A DNA stretch of 64,000 nt from Saxidomus purpurata. Lineage: Eukaryota; Mollusca; Bivalvia; Venerida; Veneridae. The notes under the pieces were generated by a model that worked only from the letters and a program-made list of their open reading frames with translations, was not told where the DNA came from and searched no databases. Within the stretch, counting starts at the first letter, position 1. Each line of letters starts with the position of its first letter. Positions 49,866 to 61,861 of the stretch are shown one piece after another. A program made the position numbers and the translations under genes. The DNA lies in contig JAFMSR010000016.1 of NCBI GenBank assembly GCA_022818135.1, positions 6,106,448 to 6,170,447 of the forward strand, in the 5' to 3' direction.

Positions 49866-50947
49866 TACCCGTACGAAAAAGTTAGGCGGATTCCGTCTAA
49901 AATAAGGCGTATTCCGCCTAAAAAATTGATGAAAAATTCATTTTCAGGCTAAAATAAGGCGAACATGGAATTTCTTCCAAATTCCGCCTAAGGGCCCCTA
50001 TACTCTTAGACGGAATCCGCCTAAAGCCTAAGCGGAAACTGTAGAATATAAATTGCATGTGCTTCTTAGGCGGAAAATGCAACTTGGTATCAACTCTTAG
50101 GCGGAATTATTGCAACAGGAAGTTCTTTTGTTACCATTCACCAGCTGTCTGATGGGATAATGTTCAAATGTAAAAACTGTGAAGCACATGGCAGACATTT
50201 TAGAAAGTTTTTGACCAGTGTAATATGAAATATTTTGATGGTATACAGCTGTTTTTTGTGGTAAAAAGGACAGTTTCATTGCAATAGTGAGTTATTGATA
50301 ACTTTTTGGAAAGGATTTACATCTATCAAGGCTGTGTTTTGCTATTAATAACTGGAGCTCTGTAGGAGAATGCAGCAGACTGCATTAATGGTAATATTAA
50401 ACTGTTCTAAGTTGATCTAAAGAAGCAATTGTTTAAGGTAAATATGACTTTTAAATTTGTTTCTGACATATCAGATTTAATGAAAAGATCACTTATATTA
50501 AGTTAAACCTTTTTAAGCATTAAAATTTTATTTGTTTTTGTGAACCAGACTTTTGAGTATATTATAGTTCAGAATGCAATAATGGTGACAAATAAATCTC
50601 TCAAGTGAAACACAAGACACAAACAAAAGTGACTAATGCTGTCTGATTTAATATCCATTTTTATGAAATGCAGGTTACAAAGTAATTTTTCTGATTCAGT
50701 AAACAGATTTTTTTTTCACCCAAAAAACCTAGGCGGATTTTATTCCGCCTAAATATAATACAAGGCGTAATTTTTTCCGCCTAGTGTAGGCGGATTCCGG
50801 TTAAGCTCATTTAAATATTTCGAAGCGTATTCCGCCTAGTTTCCGCCTAAGAAGCACTAAACAACTATATTCAATTTAAGACGGAATCCGCCTTACAGCT
50901 AAGACAGATTCCGCCTATAGTCAGGGCGTAATTTTCCGTACGGGTAA
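49866..50947. mobile_element. ~1.08-kb element with TTACCCGTACGGAAAA ends and many AGGCGGAATCCGCCT palindromes
   Basis: Ends are inverted: TTACCCGTACGAAAAA (49866) and TTTTCCGTACGGGTAA (ending 50947). At least a dozen half-sites of TTAGGCGGA or TCCGCCTAA occur, clustered in the outer ~250 bp on both sides (49880-50110 and 50725-50930). The central ~600 bp is plain AT-rich DNA with no gene. A non-autonomous DNA element is the likely identity; family unknown. Confidence 0.7.
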
Positions 50948-52334
50948 CAACAGGGTAAAATTATCTCAGCCGGGAGCACCCGCCCTGTTGGCGAAGGTTT
51001 GGACTCTCGTGAAGCACGTTATTCTTGCTGTTTTATTTTTGGTGCCTAATGTGTGCAATTTGTACATCGAGTCGTAAGTCGTAGAAAAAAAATCGAAATT
51101 GGGCTAAAAAACAAAAGTGTATAAGCTAAGTCGAATTAGGCTTCGATTATTGGAATGGGCGCCCGTTATGTTGGATCGCAGAACAAGAGGAATCAGGTTC
51201 GATATCTTGGTCTGGTTGTATATATGTGCTCGCATTGTGACATGATAAATAGTGCAGCGATGTAATATAGCTAAATTGTTCGCTAGATGTATTTTGCCGT
51301 ATGAAGTTTGGTAGAACATACCCAGGACTATGAATATTGATCGACCCCTTCTGTGCTAAAACCCACATCTAGCAATTTGTAATCGCTACCATACTAGTCA
51401 ACCTTTATTGTCACTATGGAAACTGACTATTTAACTGCTATAATGCTGGTTGGTAGCGGATACAATGCACCAAGACCAGATTGTTATCATTTGCATCTAC
51501 TCAGCTTTAATGTTGGGTTTTCATTGGCCTTCTCGTCAGTTATTGTTCCCAATAGTGAACAGTTGAACCCGTGTTAGTGGTTACCTTAATTAAGAAACCT
51601 TGATTAAAGAAGCCAGTACTGGTGTAATCCAATTGAAATTAAATAAAGTTCCGCTATAAAGACCACCTTCGATATTAAGACCACCCTCGATATTAAGACC
51701 GTTCCCGATATTAAGACCATACGCGATATTAAGGCCACCCTCGATAATAAGACCAATTCAGATCTCTACGCTTAATTTTATAGTTAAAAAAATATCATTA
51801 TTAAGTTCGTTTCACCAATAAGACATTTATAATGGTCCGAGGGGAAGACGGTCTCATCACAGGAAATTGTACTGTATACAAAAACACGTCATTGTAACGA
51901 GCGTTATGTCTTATAGCTGACTCCTTTAACGTCTCAGGGTAACCTCGAATTTACTTATTTAGAAATGAATTTACGGACAAGATATTTTGTTCACTCAAAA
52001 CAATGTTGGAATATAAAAATGCGTAATCAACTCGTTTCTTCGCGAAAAATTGTTGCCAGAAAGCCTTTCATTTTTACTAAATTTCAATTGAAAATAATAC
52101 TGCGCTATATTTCTAACATGGATAAACATAAAATAACAACGTTCGGAATCTTACGTTGGTACAGACAAAGGTCATTTCTTCTCTGACAATATCTTGGAAA
52201 AATAAAAGCTACTTGAAATTGTGCTCCTGGGACTTAAATTTCCTGACAAAAGCAACATATTTCCACGGAAAGAATATTTTGTGACGATTCACACATTATA
52301 ATATAGATGTACTTTCAAAATGCCTTAGAAGTCA
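50948..52334. other. Intergenic, mostly unrecognised
   Basis: Apart from the 20-bp minisatellite at 51650-51760, I see no gene or element. Overlapping short frames at 51104-51368 have no family likeness. Confidence 0.45.
51650..51760. repeat. 20-bp minisatellite (GATATTAAGACCACCCTC)
   Basis: Five to six imperfect 20-bp units of CGATATTAAGACCACCCT type, beginning GCTATAAAGACCACC. No function is visible. Confidence 0.85.
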
Positions 52335-52340
52335 TTTATT
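52335..52340 (-). terminator. Candidate polyadenylation signal of the SLCO4A-like gene
   Basis: TTTATT on the plus strand (AATAAA on the minus) lies about 140 bp beyond the stop at 52480, in an AT-rich 3' region. Position and match are good; use is inferred. Confidence 0.5.
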
Positions 52341-52479
52341 TCTTCATCTATAATTTAAGTACAGTACATTAAAATATAAATTATAAAAATGTGATGTTTG
52401 TGTGTAAAATTTGTTATTTTGCGTTTGTGTGCACTTATGAATGAGTTTGTCCATGGTTGTTACTCTCGGAAAAAATATT

Positions 52480-55400
52480 CTAAAGAACTGTGTCTGTCTG
52501 GTTTCCATTTTCAAACGCATTGTTTGGCTCGTCTGAGTCTACTTTCGTGTCGTTTTGAAACGCTTTGTTTGATTTGACTGTGTCTCGCTTCACATCAATT
52601 TCGAAATCAGTGTCCTTTGGAGGCTTATAGAACCATAAAGCGCAGAAGAAGAAAGTCACAGAACATATCTTTGAAACCAGTCCGAATATAAAGTAGTTCC
52701 GGCTGACTACAGAAATGTCGTACAGCCAACATGAGGTATTTTCCCCGCACTCTGTCTGCCAGATTAAACAACCAGCGTCTGTAGCCACACCCATGATAAC
52801 TGCCCCGGGGACCGTGCCTTAAATGTAAAACTCTTATTTAACAATAATTTTAGCATAGTTATAACACAAAGGTATAACGGAAACGCTTATAATCGGATGA
52901 CAGATTGTAAAACTATCATTTGACCTTGATTTCAAAGCAGGCATTAGAGTTTCACCGAACGGAAGAGAAGCATTTTTACTTTACAAAAGTCCATATTCCA
53001 TTTGTATAGAATGGCACATTTACTACTCCATAGAACATGATTGTGTAAATAATACCCTCGATCAGACAATTATTTTAGAATTATTTGTCGTTGAATTTTC
53101 TGCTTGTATCTCATTTTATACTGAGTACTATTGTAAAATTATCGACATGCCTTCACACATGAAAATTACAAAACAAACTTGATTTGTTTAAATGAATGAA
53201 TTAAGATAGTGTTGCGTTAAAAACAATCCGGAAAGCATGCGGCGTATACCGCCTTACCACAGTAATCAAACTACGGCTTTCGCATAACTTCCCGTTTTGT
53301 GGGGAAACATAATGCGCATGCGCATACAAAAGTATAAAATGGTTGAAATTACCGAGTAGACGAATAAAAAATCTGTTTGCACCGCACATAAAAGCTCTAT
53401 GGTTTTCATGAATCGACCTGAAAAAAAAGAAAAACAATGACGTTTTTTTTATACAGATTCTAGTATCAGTTCAGAAAATGGATGTATTTGGCTCCTTAAA
53501 CTGCAGGTGCAAAAAGTGGTAATTCTTTACACTGAGTAAACTCCGTGTATATAACAACATCGAATATAGCGAAATTCCGGATTTAATGAACAAACTTTCT
53601 GGACCCGATTTTTTTCTTCTTTACAAAATAACGAAAATGCTACATTGTATATGGATATAATTTATTCCGGATATGAGGAACACATTAAATGGTCCCAAGG
53701 AGTTCGTAATATACGAAGCTATGTCTTACTTCTGTTTTAACTTTTAAGACTGTTAAAAAGTAGAAACTTGGTGTATTAAAAGAACATTCTGACAAACTCA
53801 TCATTTTATCTGATTATCATGGGTTGTAAATATTTCAGTTCACTCAAACAGCGATGAAAGTAGGGTAATCCGAATGAAAGATGGTGATAAAGGGAGACAA
53901 CTAATGAAAGTATCTAACTGCGTCACGTGACTTTTGTAACAAAAAGACTTGCCTTAGGACAGCTTGTTCTGCCGGTATATCTGCGGCAACCGTGGCGAAA
54001 GCGTAGACGAACAATAAAAACACAAAAGGGTATAGTAAAGTGCAGCTTGACTGACAACTTCCTCCCCTTAACTCGAACGAAGTTGTGTTCACTTGTGGAG
54101 AAATGCAAGAGCAATTTGAGAATTTACCCTGAAAACATGTCGTAATGAATTACAAAATTATAGATTAAGGTTATTTATTACCCAGCTTAAAAAAAGCTCA
54201 GTATTTTGAAAATAATCATAAATGATCATGTGACTGTCGGTCATAAAATGTAAATTCCTATATATCAGTAATTTGTGTACCCGGCTTAGGGTGTGCAGTC
54301 TGTCTCGGACTCGAACCTAGCCCTGAATGCTTGTAGGACGAATACTCTGGCCTACCTGGCCAAGTTAAAGCCAGGACACACACACCTGCTAAACAATAAT
54401 ATTTATCATCGAATTGCATGACTTCAGCACTTAAAAACAAACAAATTCACAATTGCATAGCAACGTTAAAAGGTCAAAGGCCACGGTCCCATATTGCAAC
54501 TCTTAAGGTCATACGGAGATGATATGCATTCTGACTGGTACTTGAACCAAGGGTCGTTCGCCAACATCAAATGCTCTACCTAATGAGCTACCCGCCGGCT
54601 AGACATTAATCCCCAAATGTGAACAAGTTTGTACCTACGACATAAACGCACGTTGCGTTTTAAATTTTACATTGTGTGTATAAACAAGGTTGGTTTAGAA
54701 ATATGGACAAAGAAATGTTCCGTCATAAGGCTAGTGACATACTACTTACGTCATATCCGTTTGATACGTCCGTACATCCGGCGAAGCATGGTGAGAAGTA
54801 CTGCACTCCTGAGGTGTCGCATGAAAGTTCAAACTTCTCTGTGTTACACCGACAGCCCGAATTACATGTGGCGTGAAGTGACCTTTCAGAACTGGAATTT
54901 TAAATGTGCATTATCGTTGAATGTGACACTTTCGCATGACTTATAGAGGAGCAACAGATTATACCAAAGGTGAGTGTAGCGTTGCAGTGACCCTAACAGT
55001 GAACTAAAATGCACTTTTTGGGTCCCAGGAAAGCTACAATCACCTGTTAACTATACCGGCTACATGTATGCTGTGGGTCTATACGTTTTATCCAAGCCGG
55101 CATAAATTTGGCGTTCACCCGGCGTACTCCGTTATATCGAGTCCCGAATATAAAGGTTTTTGCCGGTGTACGCCGGCGCGGATGAAACCCGGCTATAGCT
55201 ACTTAAATACAGTTGGATAAGATGGAACTTATTGTGCAAACTGAGTTTTGTGGCGATGTCACTTGAAAGATCAAAGAAATACTTATAACATAATTTAGCG
55301 GCATCCAAAGACCAAAGTAAAAATTCTAAAGACTTGGGTTTGTTTTACTTTAAAATCAGTTCTTTTAGAAATACAGTAACTGGTGTATGCTCGCACAAAA

Positions 55401-58400
55401 TACAAAAAGAAATGTAACTAAAAACTTAAGACGTAAACAGACATGATTTTCTCGAAACTTCAGATAAGCATGAAATCAAAGCACTGAAAGGTTCACATTC
55501 CGATTTATACCTCTCCTGATATGGCGTATGAATACCAGCCACTGTCGTCTGCCCGCATGACATCAACATCATACCAACACATAACAGGCTGATGAAACAT
55601 GAGCCGAATGAGAGTTTAAGCATGCCCTTGACCTTTAACCGGAAACAACGGCAGACAGAACCTCCAAACAACATTCCACCCGCCAAACCCAGCACAATCG
55701 CGGCACCTGTTGGAGAAAATCAATGTCGTTACATGCGTTCATTAAACTATGTCAATGAAGTAATAAGCCCTTGGATTATGTAGCTGTATCACACATGAAT
55801 TAATGTCTTTCTTACAAGGCAATAAGACCTTCTCACAAGTTTTGTCGATATCCCGAATCCCAGAGGAGAAGTAGAATGGGGCGGGGGCATGAAATGGGGG
55901 AATGAATATTAAGTTTTCGATACAAGTGCCTCTGTCTTTATTATCAGCGCTGACCATGATAAGTTTGCACATCTGTGTAGTTAAATCATTATAATGCACT
56001 GTTCACTATTCAGTCAGTACATTTTCACTACAGACCCATTTAGAAAATTAAAGGTACTGTCTTAAAGGGGCACTCCTTATAACTGATGTCGGACTAAATA
56101 ACAACCAAAACATAAATAATAGAATCTTTGTAAGTATTATAACTTAACCTAAAAGTTTAAGCTATGCATTCCAGTCATTATCGAAACAATCGGCGTTTTA
56201 AAATATGATGCAGTACCGTAAACCATACATCACTCTTTGTAGAGTTAATGTTGTACAATTAATGGGTGGATGCGATTTATTACAGAAGGCCTCTATATTG
56301 ATTAATTGTGGTAAAATGAGGCATTTTCGTCGTATGATCTTCTTTAACATTGTTTTTATTTATCATTTTACATATTTATGTTTCGAGAATATAATTTGCT
56401 AGATATAGGGAGTGCCCCTTTAAAGAAAATAAATTAAAGTCCTTTTGAAAACTGCAGGTTAAGACTGAAATATAAGCAATTTAGGCAAGTTTATGACTAT
56501 TAAAGCAGTAAGAGAATATTGAATCGCATTACTTTACCCGCAAAAAGACCGGAATTGGCCGAAGAAATCCGAAAACCATTCTGAAGATATTTTGCACCGA
56601 AAACACTCAGTCCGGTTATAAACATAGACTCTGTGATTCCAGCAAGGGTAGTAAAAAAAAATGGTGGATTGTGTAGAAGGGCCCAGAATACTTTATGCAT
56701 TGTCCTCAATGGTGGTCTTTCTGGCTCGACTACAACAGGCTTGATATTCGAACCTTTATGCATCTGAGATTCGCGAGATTCTCTTACCGACTTCGAGGCT
56801 GAAAATGACAACGAAAACAGATACATGTAATATGCATTGGATGCAACTAAAATCTATTTCTTTATATCAGCAGTATGAATTCGCAATGCAAGCGAAATAT
56901 TTACTTTCTCTAAAATCCAAACAAGAAGGTGTTAAGTTTTCAGTTTTGTAAATCTATTAATACTCTTTTTACTCTATTTTTTGGCAATAGATCCCCTTCA
57001 TACCGGAATAATCCTCGTAACGAAATTGTTATCGAACTGTCCGGCTTACCAAGGTTTAACTGTAAAAAGCTAGCAAAATATTTCTGAAATATTGCAGTCC
57101 AGATATACCTACAGTCCGTGCGTTGACTTTGAATTGTTAGAATCACCACAAAAAACATTTGCAACAGCGACACAATCACGTATCTTGCTATTTTTTTTTA
57201 ATCGTATTCATTTGTAGAAAGCAACTAAATATTTGGTTATGTTAAATTTGACAAGGAATCATGGAAGAATCTTTACATACTTGGTAGCTCTGCACCAAAC
57301 AGTGACAGTGCCAATGCCGCGACCACGAAGAGAAAGGCTGACAAAATGGGTCCTATCCACCATGCCCCCACCCACCTGGTATCAGTTGTTTCCAATTTCA
57401 AACTGAAACAAAATGTAAAAAGTTATCGTTGCCATAGAAACGTAATGCCTTTCATTTTACAATGTGTCATGAGCCTGAAAAATGATTCTTTGAAAAAGTT
57501 ATTTAAGTGTGCTAGTAAAAAAATATGACACAAAGGAATAAAACGTCCGTCTGTTTTATGGAGAATTATAACAAACGTAAATGTACATGAAACGTCATAA
57601 TTACTCATTACAGCAGACGTTAAACGAAATCAAATACACCAACTGTCAAACCTGTGAACAAAGGTCATCCTTTTTGGAGACAAATTGTGGCCTTTGTTGA
57701 CAGATGACCTTCACTCGGAGGTTAAATTGTTCATGAGTGAGTGAGTGAGTGAGTGAGTGAGTGAGTTTTCTTAGTTTCTTAGTTGATGAATGATTGAAGT
57801 TCTTCTCAATTATGTATTATTATTGTTAATAGAAGGTCTCATGGTAGATAAGAAATATGTTGCTTTATGTACATATGCTTAATGAGTTAGCTTCTTTAAA
57901 TAAAGAGATTATTATTATTATTATTATTATTATTATCATTAATATCGGTTTCTGAAAGACTGGCCTTTTCTCGCTGTGTGACCTTTATTTGAAGGTGGCC
58001 GTCAGCACAGATTCAACTGTATATAAAAACATGTTTAAAACCTTTCACTGTGAACTTTATCGACATCCACATAGATATTTAGGAACAGTCCGCCGACTAA
58101 AAATCCTACACCTGGACCAAACGCTGAAAAGCCGAAAAATATTCCTGAAAACAAGAAAAGAAATATTTTTTTCCCAAATTCGAAGACGTTTTTTACTTTT
58201 CTGTAGACAAACAAGTTTGAACGGGACTGTCTTTCAATGTTTACAAGGGTTGGTCGTCTCATTTAGATCATCACTCGGAATGTTTTACATGTATTTTCTA
58301 CGGAAAGAGCCGAGTAATGTTCAAACCGGGATGATTAATATATAAACTCAGCCATGAACAACTCGCCATGTATTTTTCTTAGAGAAAAGTAACTCGAAGA

Positions 58401-60763
58401 TCGTTTAAAACATACTTACTACAATTCATAATATTCAGTTGATTCACGACGACCTCTCGCGTACCTTCAGATATGACGCTATTGACGTCATGGATGACGT
58501 TAGATTACTCTCACATTTTAAGGAAGTCCAATCTAACCTGATTCTTGACACTTATATGAATATTTATTCTATGCAATATCTCTATAATTATGTAAACAAT
58601 AAAGGCCTAATAAACGATAAAAAACAACAATAAATGCCTACCTAAGTACATGGGTGACAATATAGAGGGAACGCTGTCATCTATATAAGCAGTTCCGACG
58701 GTGTAAATGGTGGCGCCACCAATCCCGAACAATACGTTACTTAACGCAAACAACCATAAATATTTCTGTAGACCCGAGCTCACACACACTTCCGTTGAGG
58801 TAGTGTTTTCAACTGTAGTAAAAAACACAACAGTCTATATTTCAAATTAAAGAAAAAGATCTAAGTAGGAAGTGGTTTTTTTTTTAATTCACTACTTCAA
58901 AATTGCTGCCGAACGAAGAAGGAAAGCATGCGTGTCTATTATAAACAACGGGGTTGACCCGTTCTTTGATGAACAACAGTTTGACCCGCGGACTGATCAC
59001 AGACCATTGTGACGTTGACGTATGCCACATGACGTTCTTTTCATCACTAAGCTGAAGTTTAGTAAAACTTCGATAATAATATTTCTATCAGCATGTTATA
59101 AAAGAACGAAACTAACAAAGGTCTTCGATTTAAAGGTTTGTATACATGAACCACGATTGCTTGCAAACTTAACAAATCAGGTTAAATATTTATAATTAGA
59201 TACCGCGATAATTGAGACATTTGTTTCCAGTATTGTGTGATAGTCTGCCAAACAGGCATGCGCAGGAAACTGTTCCCGCAGACTATCCCACAATACTGGA
59301 AACAAAAGTCTCAATTACCGCGGTATCTAATTATAAATATTTAACACATGGTTCTGCAAAGCTAATGTATGTTTACGAATATCTTAGAACAGAATTCGAA
59401 CGAATTTTTTTCAGTGCAAAAAAGGCAAATTTATTACCTGAAACCAATATCCGACTTTTAATAGCGTGGAATGAATCTGACTGCATTAAATTTTGCGGAA
59501 TCCCTGTGATTGCGAATTTGCTTTAGTGTCAAACCTGTCTTTAGCAGCCAGCAAAGTGTTCATGTTTTAATGTAGGCGGTTTCTTAGTACAGGTTAATAT
59601 AAATATGTCAACAATGGTGACGGCCTTTTGTAAGTGATCACAAACTCAGGTTCAACTGTACATATGCACATTTTGTTTGCAATTTAATTTGCAAAAAAAA
59701 GTAGATTAATGCTATGGTAATATATTACAAAAAAAACTTTCTAATTAGTAGATGCCACCTGTTGCATATCATATTTCAAGATTCAGTATACAATGCACGC
59801 TGTATTGCCAACTTATTTTGTTAAGGATGTTTAAAAAACATCTGGTTTTATATCGAATAATTACCTGATTTATCACATGTTGATATTTCACCTTCTCCCC
59901 ATTCATAGAGACCCGTTGTAAAATGAGGTATTGCCATGGTAACCGAGCCGGCAATCATGAACAAAGCAGATACTGCTAGCCACCTGGCCTTGTATCTTCC
60001 TGATCCCAGGTAACTGTAGAAATGATTCAAAATAAAGTTCAATCGTTTACATGTTATATATATTGAAATCACTGTAACCTCTCATTAATTGAGAGTCATA
60101 TGTTCAAGCCCTGCTACTGACTATGTCTTTTTATGTGAGAAAGTTGATAGTTTCTTACAGAGGGCAGGGCGCAAGTTCTGTTTTTCCAAGGCAATTTGTT
60201 TGGAAATATGCCCGCCTTTGTAACTCAAATACGGTTAAAACATGCGTTAAACCAACGAACAGCAACATCAAAGGAGACAGTTATATCAAAATGTTATAAG
60301 AATTTTTCAGAATATTGAAAATTACTCCTGCAATTTAACGCAAAATGATATGCGCCATGGTCGCATACGTCAGATCGAGGCAATCGGGCATATTCGGCTA
60401 TCTCCGGTATACTTCGAATGAAATACAGCCCATTGATACACCAATATAATTCGGTTTGGGCAAAAAACATGTTTTGAATGTTTGGGCTACATTCCAACAA
60501 TATTGCATCACCCAAATATTTACTTTATGTATGATATCGGCGGCATTCGACTTCAGATGATTTAATATGGCGCTGATGACGTCATAATGTTCATTGAAAG
60601 AGTTTCAGTGCATATGAAAAATAAAACTACCTTACTAAAACACCAAAGAAGGCAGCTGAGAAATCATACGCGGAAGAAACAAGTCCCATCTGTGTGCTCC
60701 GTAACTGAAATCTCCTTTCTAGAGTTGATACAATCACGTTGAACACGCCATTCACAACAAAAC
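52480..60763 (-). CDS. SLCO4A-like: Organic anion transporter, SLCO4A-type (5' end not located)
   Basis: Minus-strand exons: 60763-60631, 60013-59865, 58812-58642, 58144-58042, 57402-57281, 56798-56538, 55706-55511, 54891-54750, 54128-53953, 53417-53353 and 52817-52480 (stop TAG). Frame is maintained across all junctions for 617 residues; 70-100 N-terminal residues are missing or lie in the tentative exon near 61.6 kb. This is a 12-TM plasma-membrane carrier of the OATP family (major facilitator superfamily), which exchanges organic anions such as thyroid hormones, steroid conjugates and eicosanoids in vertebrates. Seen here: ERRF after TM1, AIPHFTTGLYE and ATIYTVGTAYIDD, the OATP signature DTRWVGAWWIG, a Kazal-like extracellular domain with ten cysteines, and CLIWQTECGENTSCWLYD near the end. 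The IPHFTTGLYE motif and C-terminus point to the SLCO4A branch. The extreme C-terminus (DTVL) fits a class I PDZ ligand. Substrate cannot be deduced. Confidence 0.93.
53418..53952 (-). other. GC-AG intron in the SLCO4A-like gene
   Basis: The donor after the TM10 exon reads AAG|GCAAGT, a strong match to the GC-AG intron class. The acceptor is TTTTTTCAG before the RSIHENHRAF exon, and the split Arg codon (AG+G) keeps the frame through the conserved RxF...RLLG motif. A GT donor nearby would not preserve the family sequence. The intron also holds a repeat (about 53530-53720) of the 'TAAACTCCG...TATA' type. Confidence 0.8.
53525..53725. repeat. TAAACTCCG dispersed repeat, copy 2, in an SLCO4A-like intron
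   Basis: GAGTAAACTCCGTGTATATA, CCGGATTTAATGAACAAACT, TTATTCCGGATATGAGGAAC and GGTCCCAAGGAGTTCGTAAT correspond to 22925-23120 and its inverted half. It sits inside the GC-AG intron. Confidence 0.65.
53953..54891 (-). CDS. Kazal-like extracellular domain exons of the SLCO4A-like gene
   Basis: Exon 54891-54750 encodes CNSGCRC..., SPCFAGC and ends phase 0 at GAC|GTAAGT. Exon 54128-53953 starts at GTTTTCAG with the continuing NCSCI motif, then GGSCQSSC and TM10 (PFVFLLFVYAFATVAADIP). Together they carry all ten cysteines of the family's large extracellular loop 5. Starting the second exon at a nearer AG (54072) would drop NCSCI, so the longer form was chosen. The intron between them holds two tRNA-like SINE heads. 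Confidence 0.9.
54300..54372 (-). mobile_element. tRNA-like SINE head in SLCO4A-like intron
   Basis: The minus strand reads TTAACTTGGCCAGGTAGGCC, then TAGGTTCGAGTCC, an exact box B. It is close to a second tRNA-like head at 54531-54600. Confidence 0.5.
54531..54600 (-). mobile_element. tRNA-like SINE head in SLCO4A-like intron (second)
   Basis: The minus strand reads CGGGTAGCTCATTAGGTAGA (box A, near-perfect) and GGTTCAAGTACC (box B), spaced as in a tRNA. It continues into a body with GAATGCATATCATC. No intact acceptor stem, so a SINE is preferred over a tRNA gene. Confidence 0.62.
56066..56419. mobile_element. 354-bp MITE with 11-bp perfect TIRs and TTAA target duplication
   Basis: Left end TTAA|AGGGGCACTCC (TTAA at 56062-56065), right end GGAGTGCCCCT|TTAA (56420-56423). 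Perfect 11-bp inverted ends and a TTAA duplication are what piggyBac-type elements leave. It has no coding frame, so it is non-autonomous. It lies in the SLCO4A-like intron between 55706 and 56538. A second copy, inverted and interrupted, is at 61862-62370. Confidence 0.85.
57734..57766. repeat. (GAGT)n microsatellite in an SLCO4A-like intron
   Basis: About eight GAGT units without interruption, intron between 57402 and 58042. Confidence 0.95.
57908..57937. repeat. (ATT)n microsatellite
   Basis: About ten ATT units, same intron as the (GAGT)n tract. Confidence 0.95.
59182..59344. mobile_element. Near-perfect foldback element in SLCO4A-like intron
   Basis: Arms of about 68 bp (TTAAATATTTATAATTAGAT ... 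and its inverse) are separated by about 27 nt. Only a few mismatches are seen, so it is young. Ends read TTAA. There is no coding content. Confidence 0.85.
60072..60135 (+). mobile_element. Partial tRNA-headed SINE, relative of the 40.7-kb copy
   Basis: AACCTCTCATTAATTGA, then GTTCAAGCCCTGC, then a CTATGTCTTTT tail parallels the reverse complement of 40716-40808. The box-A half is missing. It lies in the intron just 3' of the first certain SLCO4A-like exon. Confidence 0.5.
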
Positions 60764-60850
60764 CTAAAAATAGTAACATATTAATGCAAAACACGTTCGG
60801 AACAATAATCAGCCGTTTCCATAAACAAGTGTTTCCATGTACGGGAAAGA

Positions 60851-61049
60851 CCTAGACTTAAAAAAGAATGTTGAGATTGGGAGAATTATTTTTTCTCTTG
60901 AAGTCCTGTTCCTCTTAGACAAATATCTCTGTCAAAATATGTCTCAATCCACGCTCATCTCAACTGAGAGTTAAAGGAAGGAGAAATTGTAAAGATGTTG
61001 TTAAATGTCTAGAAAAGACACGAGCTAATGACTCGTAGGACTGATGCCA
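60851..61049. mobile_element. Dispersed ~200-bp element D2, copy 2
   Basis: Same start (CCTAGACTTA), middle (GGAAGGAGAAATTGTAAAGATG) and end (GGACTGATGCCA) as 9810-10009, in the same orientation, upstream of the first certain SLCO4A-like exon. It has no coding frame and no obvious terminal inverted repeat. Confidence 0.72.
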
Positions 61050-61566
61050 GGTATAGGGGTAAGATCGAATAGTGTTCCAGAATGGTTCAAACTACAAAAA
61101 AGTACCATTACAAGCCTTGTGGAAAACTAATTAACATGTCAAAAGAACGTTCTGTGTATAACAGCGGTATAATTATTAAGTGTTTCAGCTAAACTTGTGC
61201 ATGTAAAAAAAGGCTTTAAACAATATTTTATTGCTGTTGGTAGGACGAATAGGGTGAGATGGTCTGAAAGCTGTTTGAACTGGATTACTGTTACGTACAT
61301 GTAGTAATCTAAGACAGTTACATGTATCCTCAGTACCATCAGCCGGATTATCTTTCATTTGCAATTGTGCACTCTTTAGTATAAGGACATTGAAACTTTA
61401 ACCATTCAAAATTTAGTGATAAAATAAGCCGTTAGAATGTTAGCCTTTTTGTGCTGTAAGAATGCAAACTGAAAACAACTGAACTATTCAGAAGAACGCG
61501 GAGTCTATCAGAAACCTTCATCCTTAAGAAGTGCATGTACATAAAAGCAGCTGAAAACATTAGCGC

Positions 61567-61656
61567 CTGACAAGTGCATAGAACTATTACTGTAAAGAAG
61601 GGTATAGTAAAATACCATTTAAACCTATACAGATATTTACACCAATGCATGAATAT
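61567..61656 (-). CDS. Tentative N-terminal (TM1) exon of the SLCO4A-like gene
   Basis: A minus-strand frame reads YLYRFKWYFTIPFFTV then VIVLCTCQ. This aligns well with the RF...FF...LQ stretch that opens TM1 in SLCO4A proteins, and it would join the next exon at exactly the expected Gln-Gly. Against it, the base after CAG is G followed by CG, so there is no GT or in-phase GC donor for the required phase-1 junction. It may be a real exon with a variant donor, a sequence error or a coincidence. Confidence 0.35.
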
Positions 61657-61861
61657 GTACAATAATTAAACACATTATCCAGAATTGTGTCCTTAGGCAA
61701 GACACATATTTCCACATTGCATCTGTCTCTTCGAGATTGATTCCATCTGGAGTCTCGAGAGTGATTTATATACGCTATAAGAACCTCTTTCGCAATCGAG
61801 AATAAATGAGAGTAGAAATGATAAATGATCTAAGATTGAGTAAAAAGTACAAACTCTACTT

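Noticed and set aside
54629..54946. 105-codon plus-strand frame
   Set aside because: Shadow of the Kazal exon, which is read on the minus strand.
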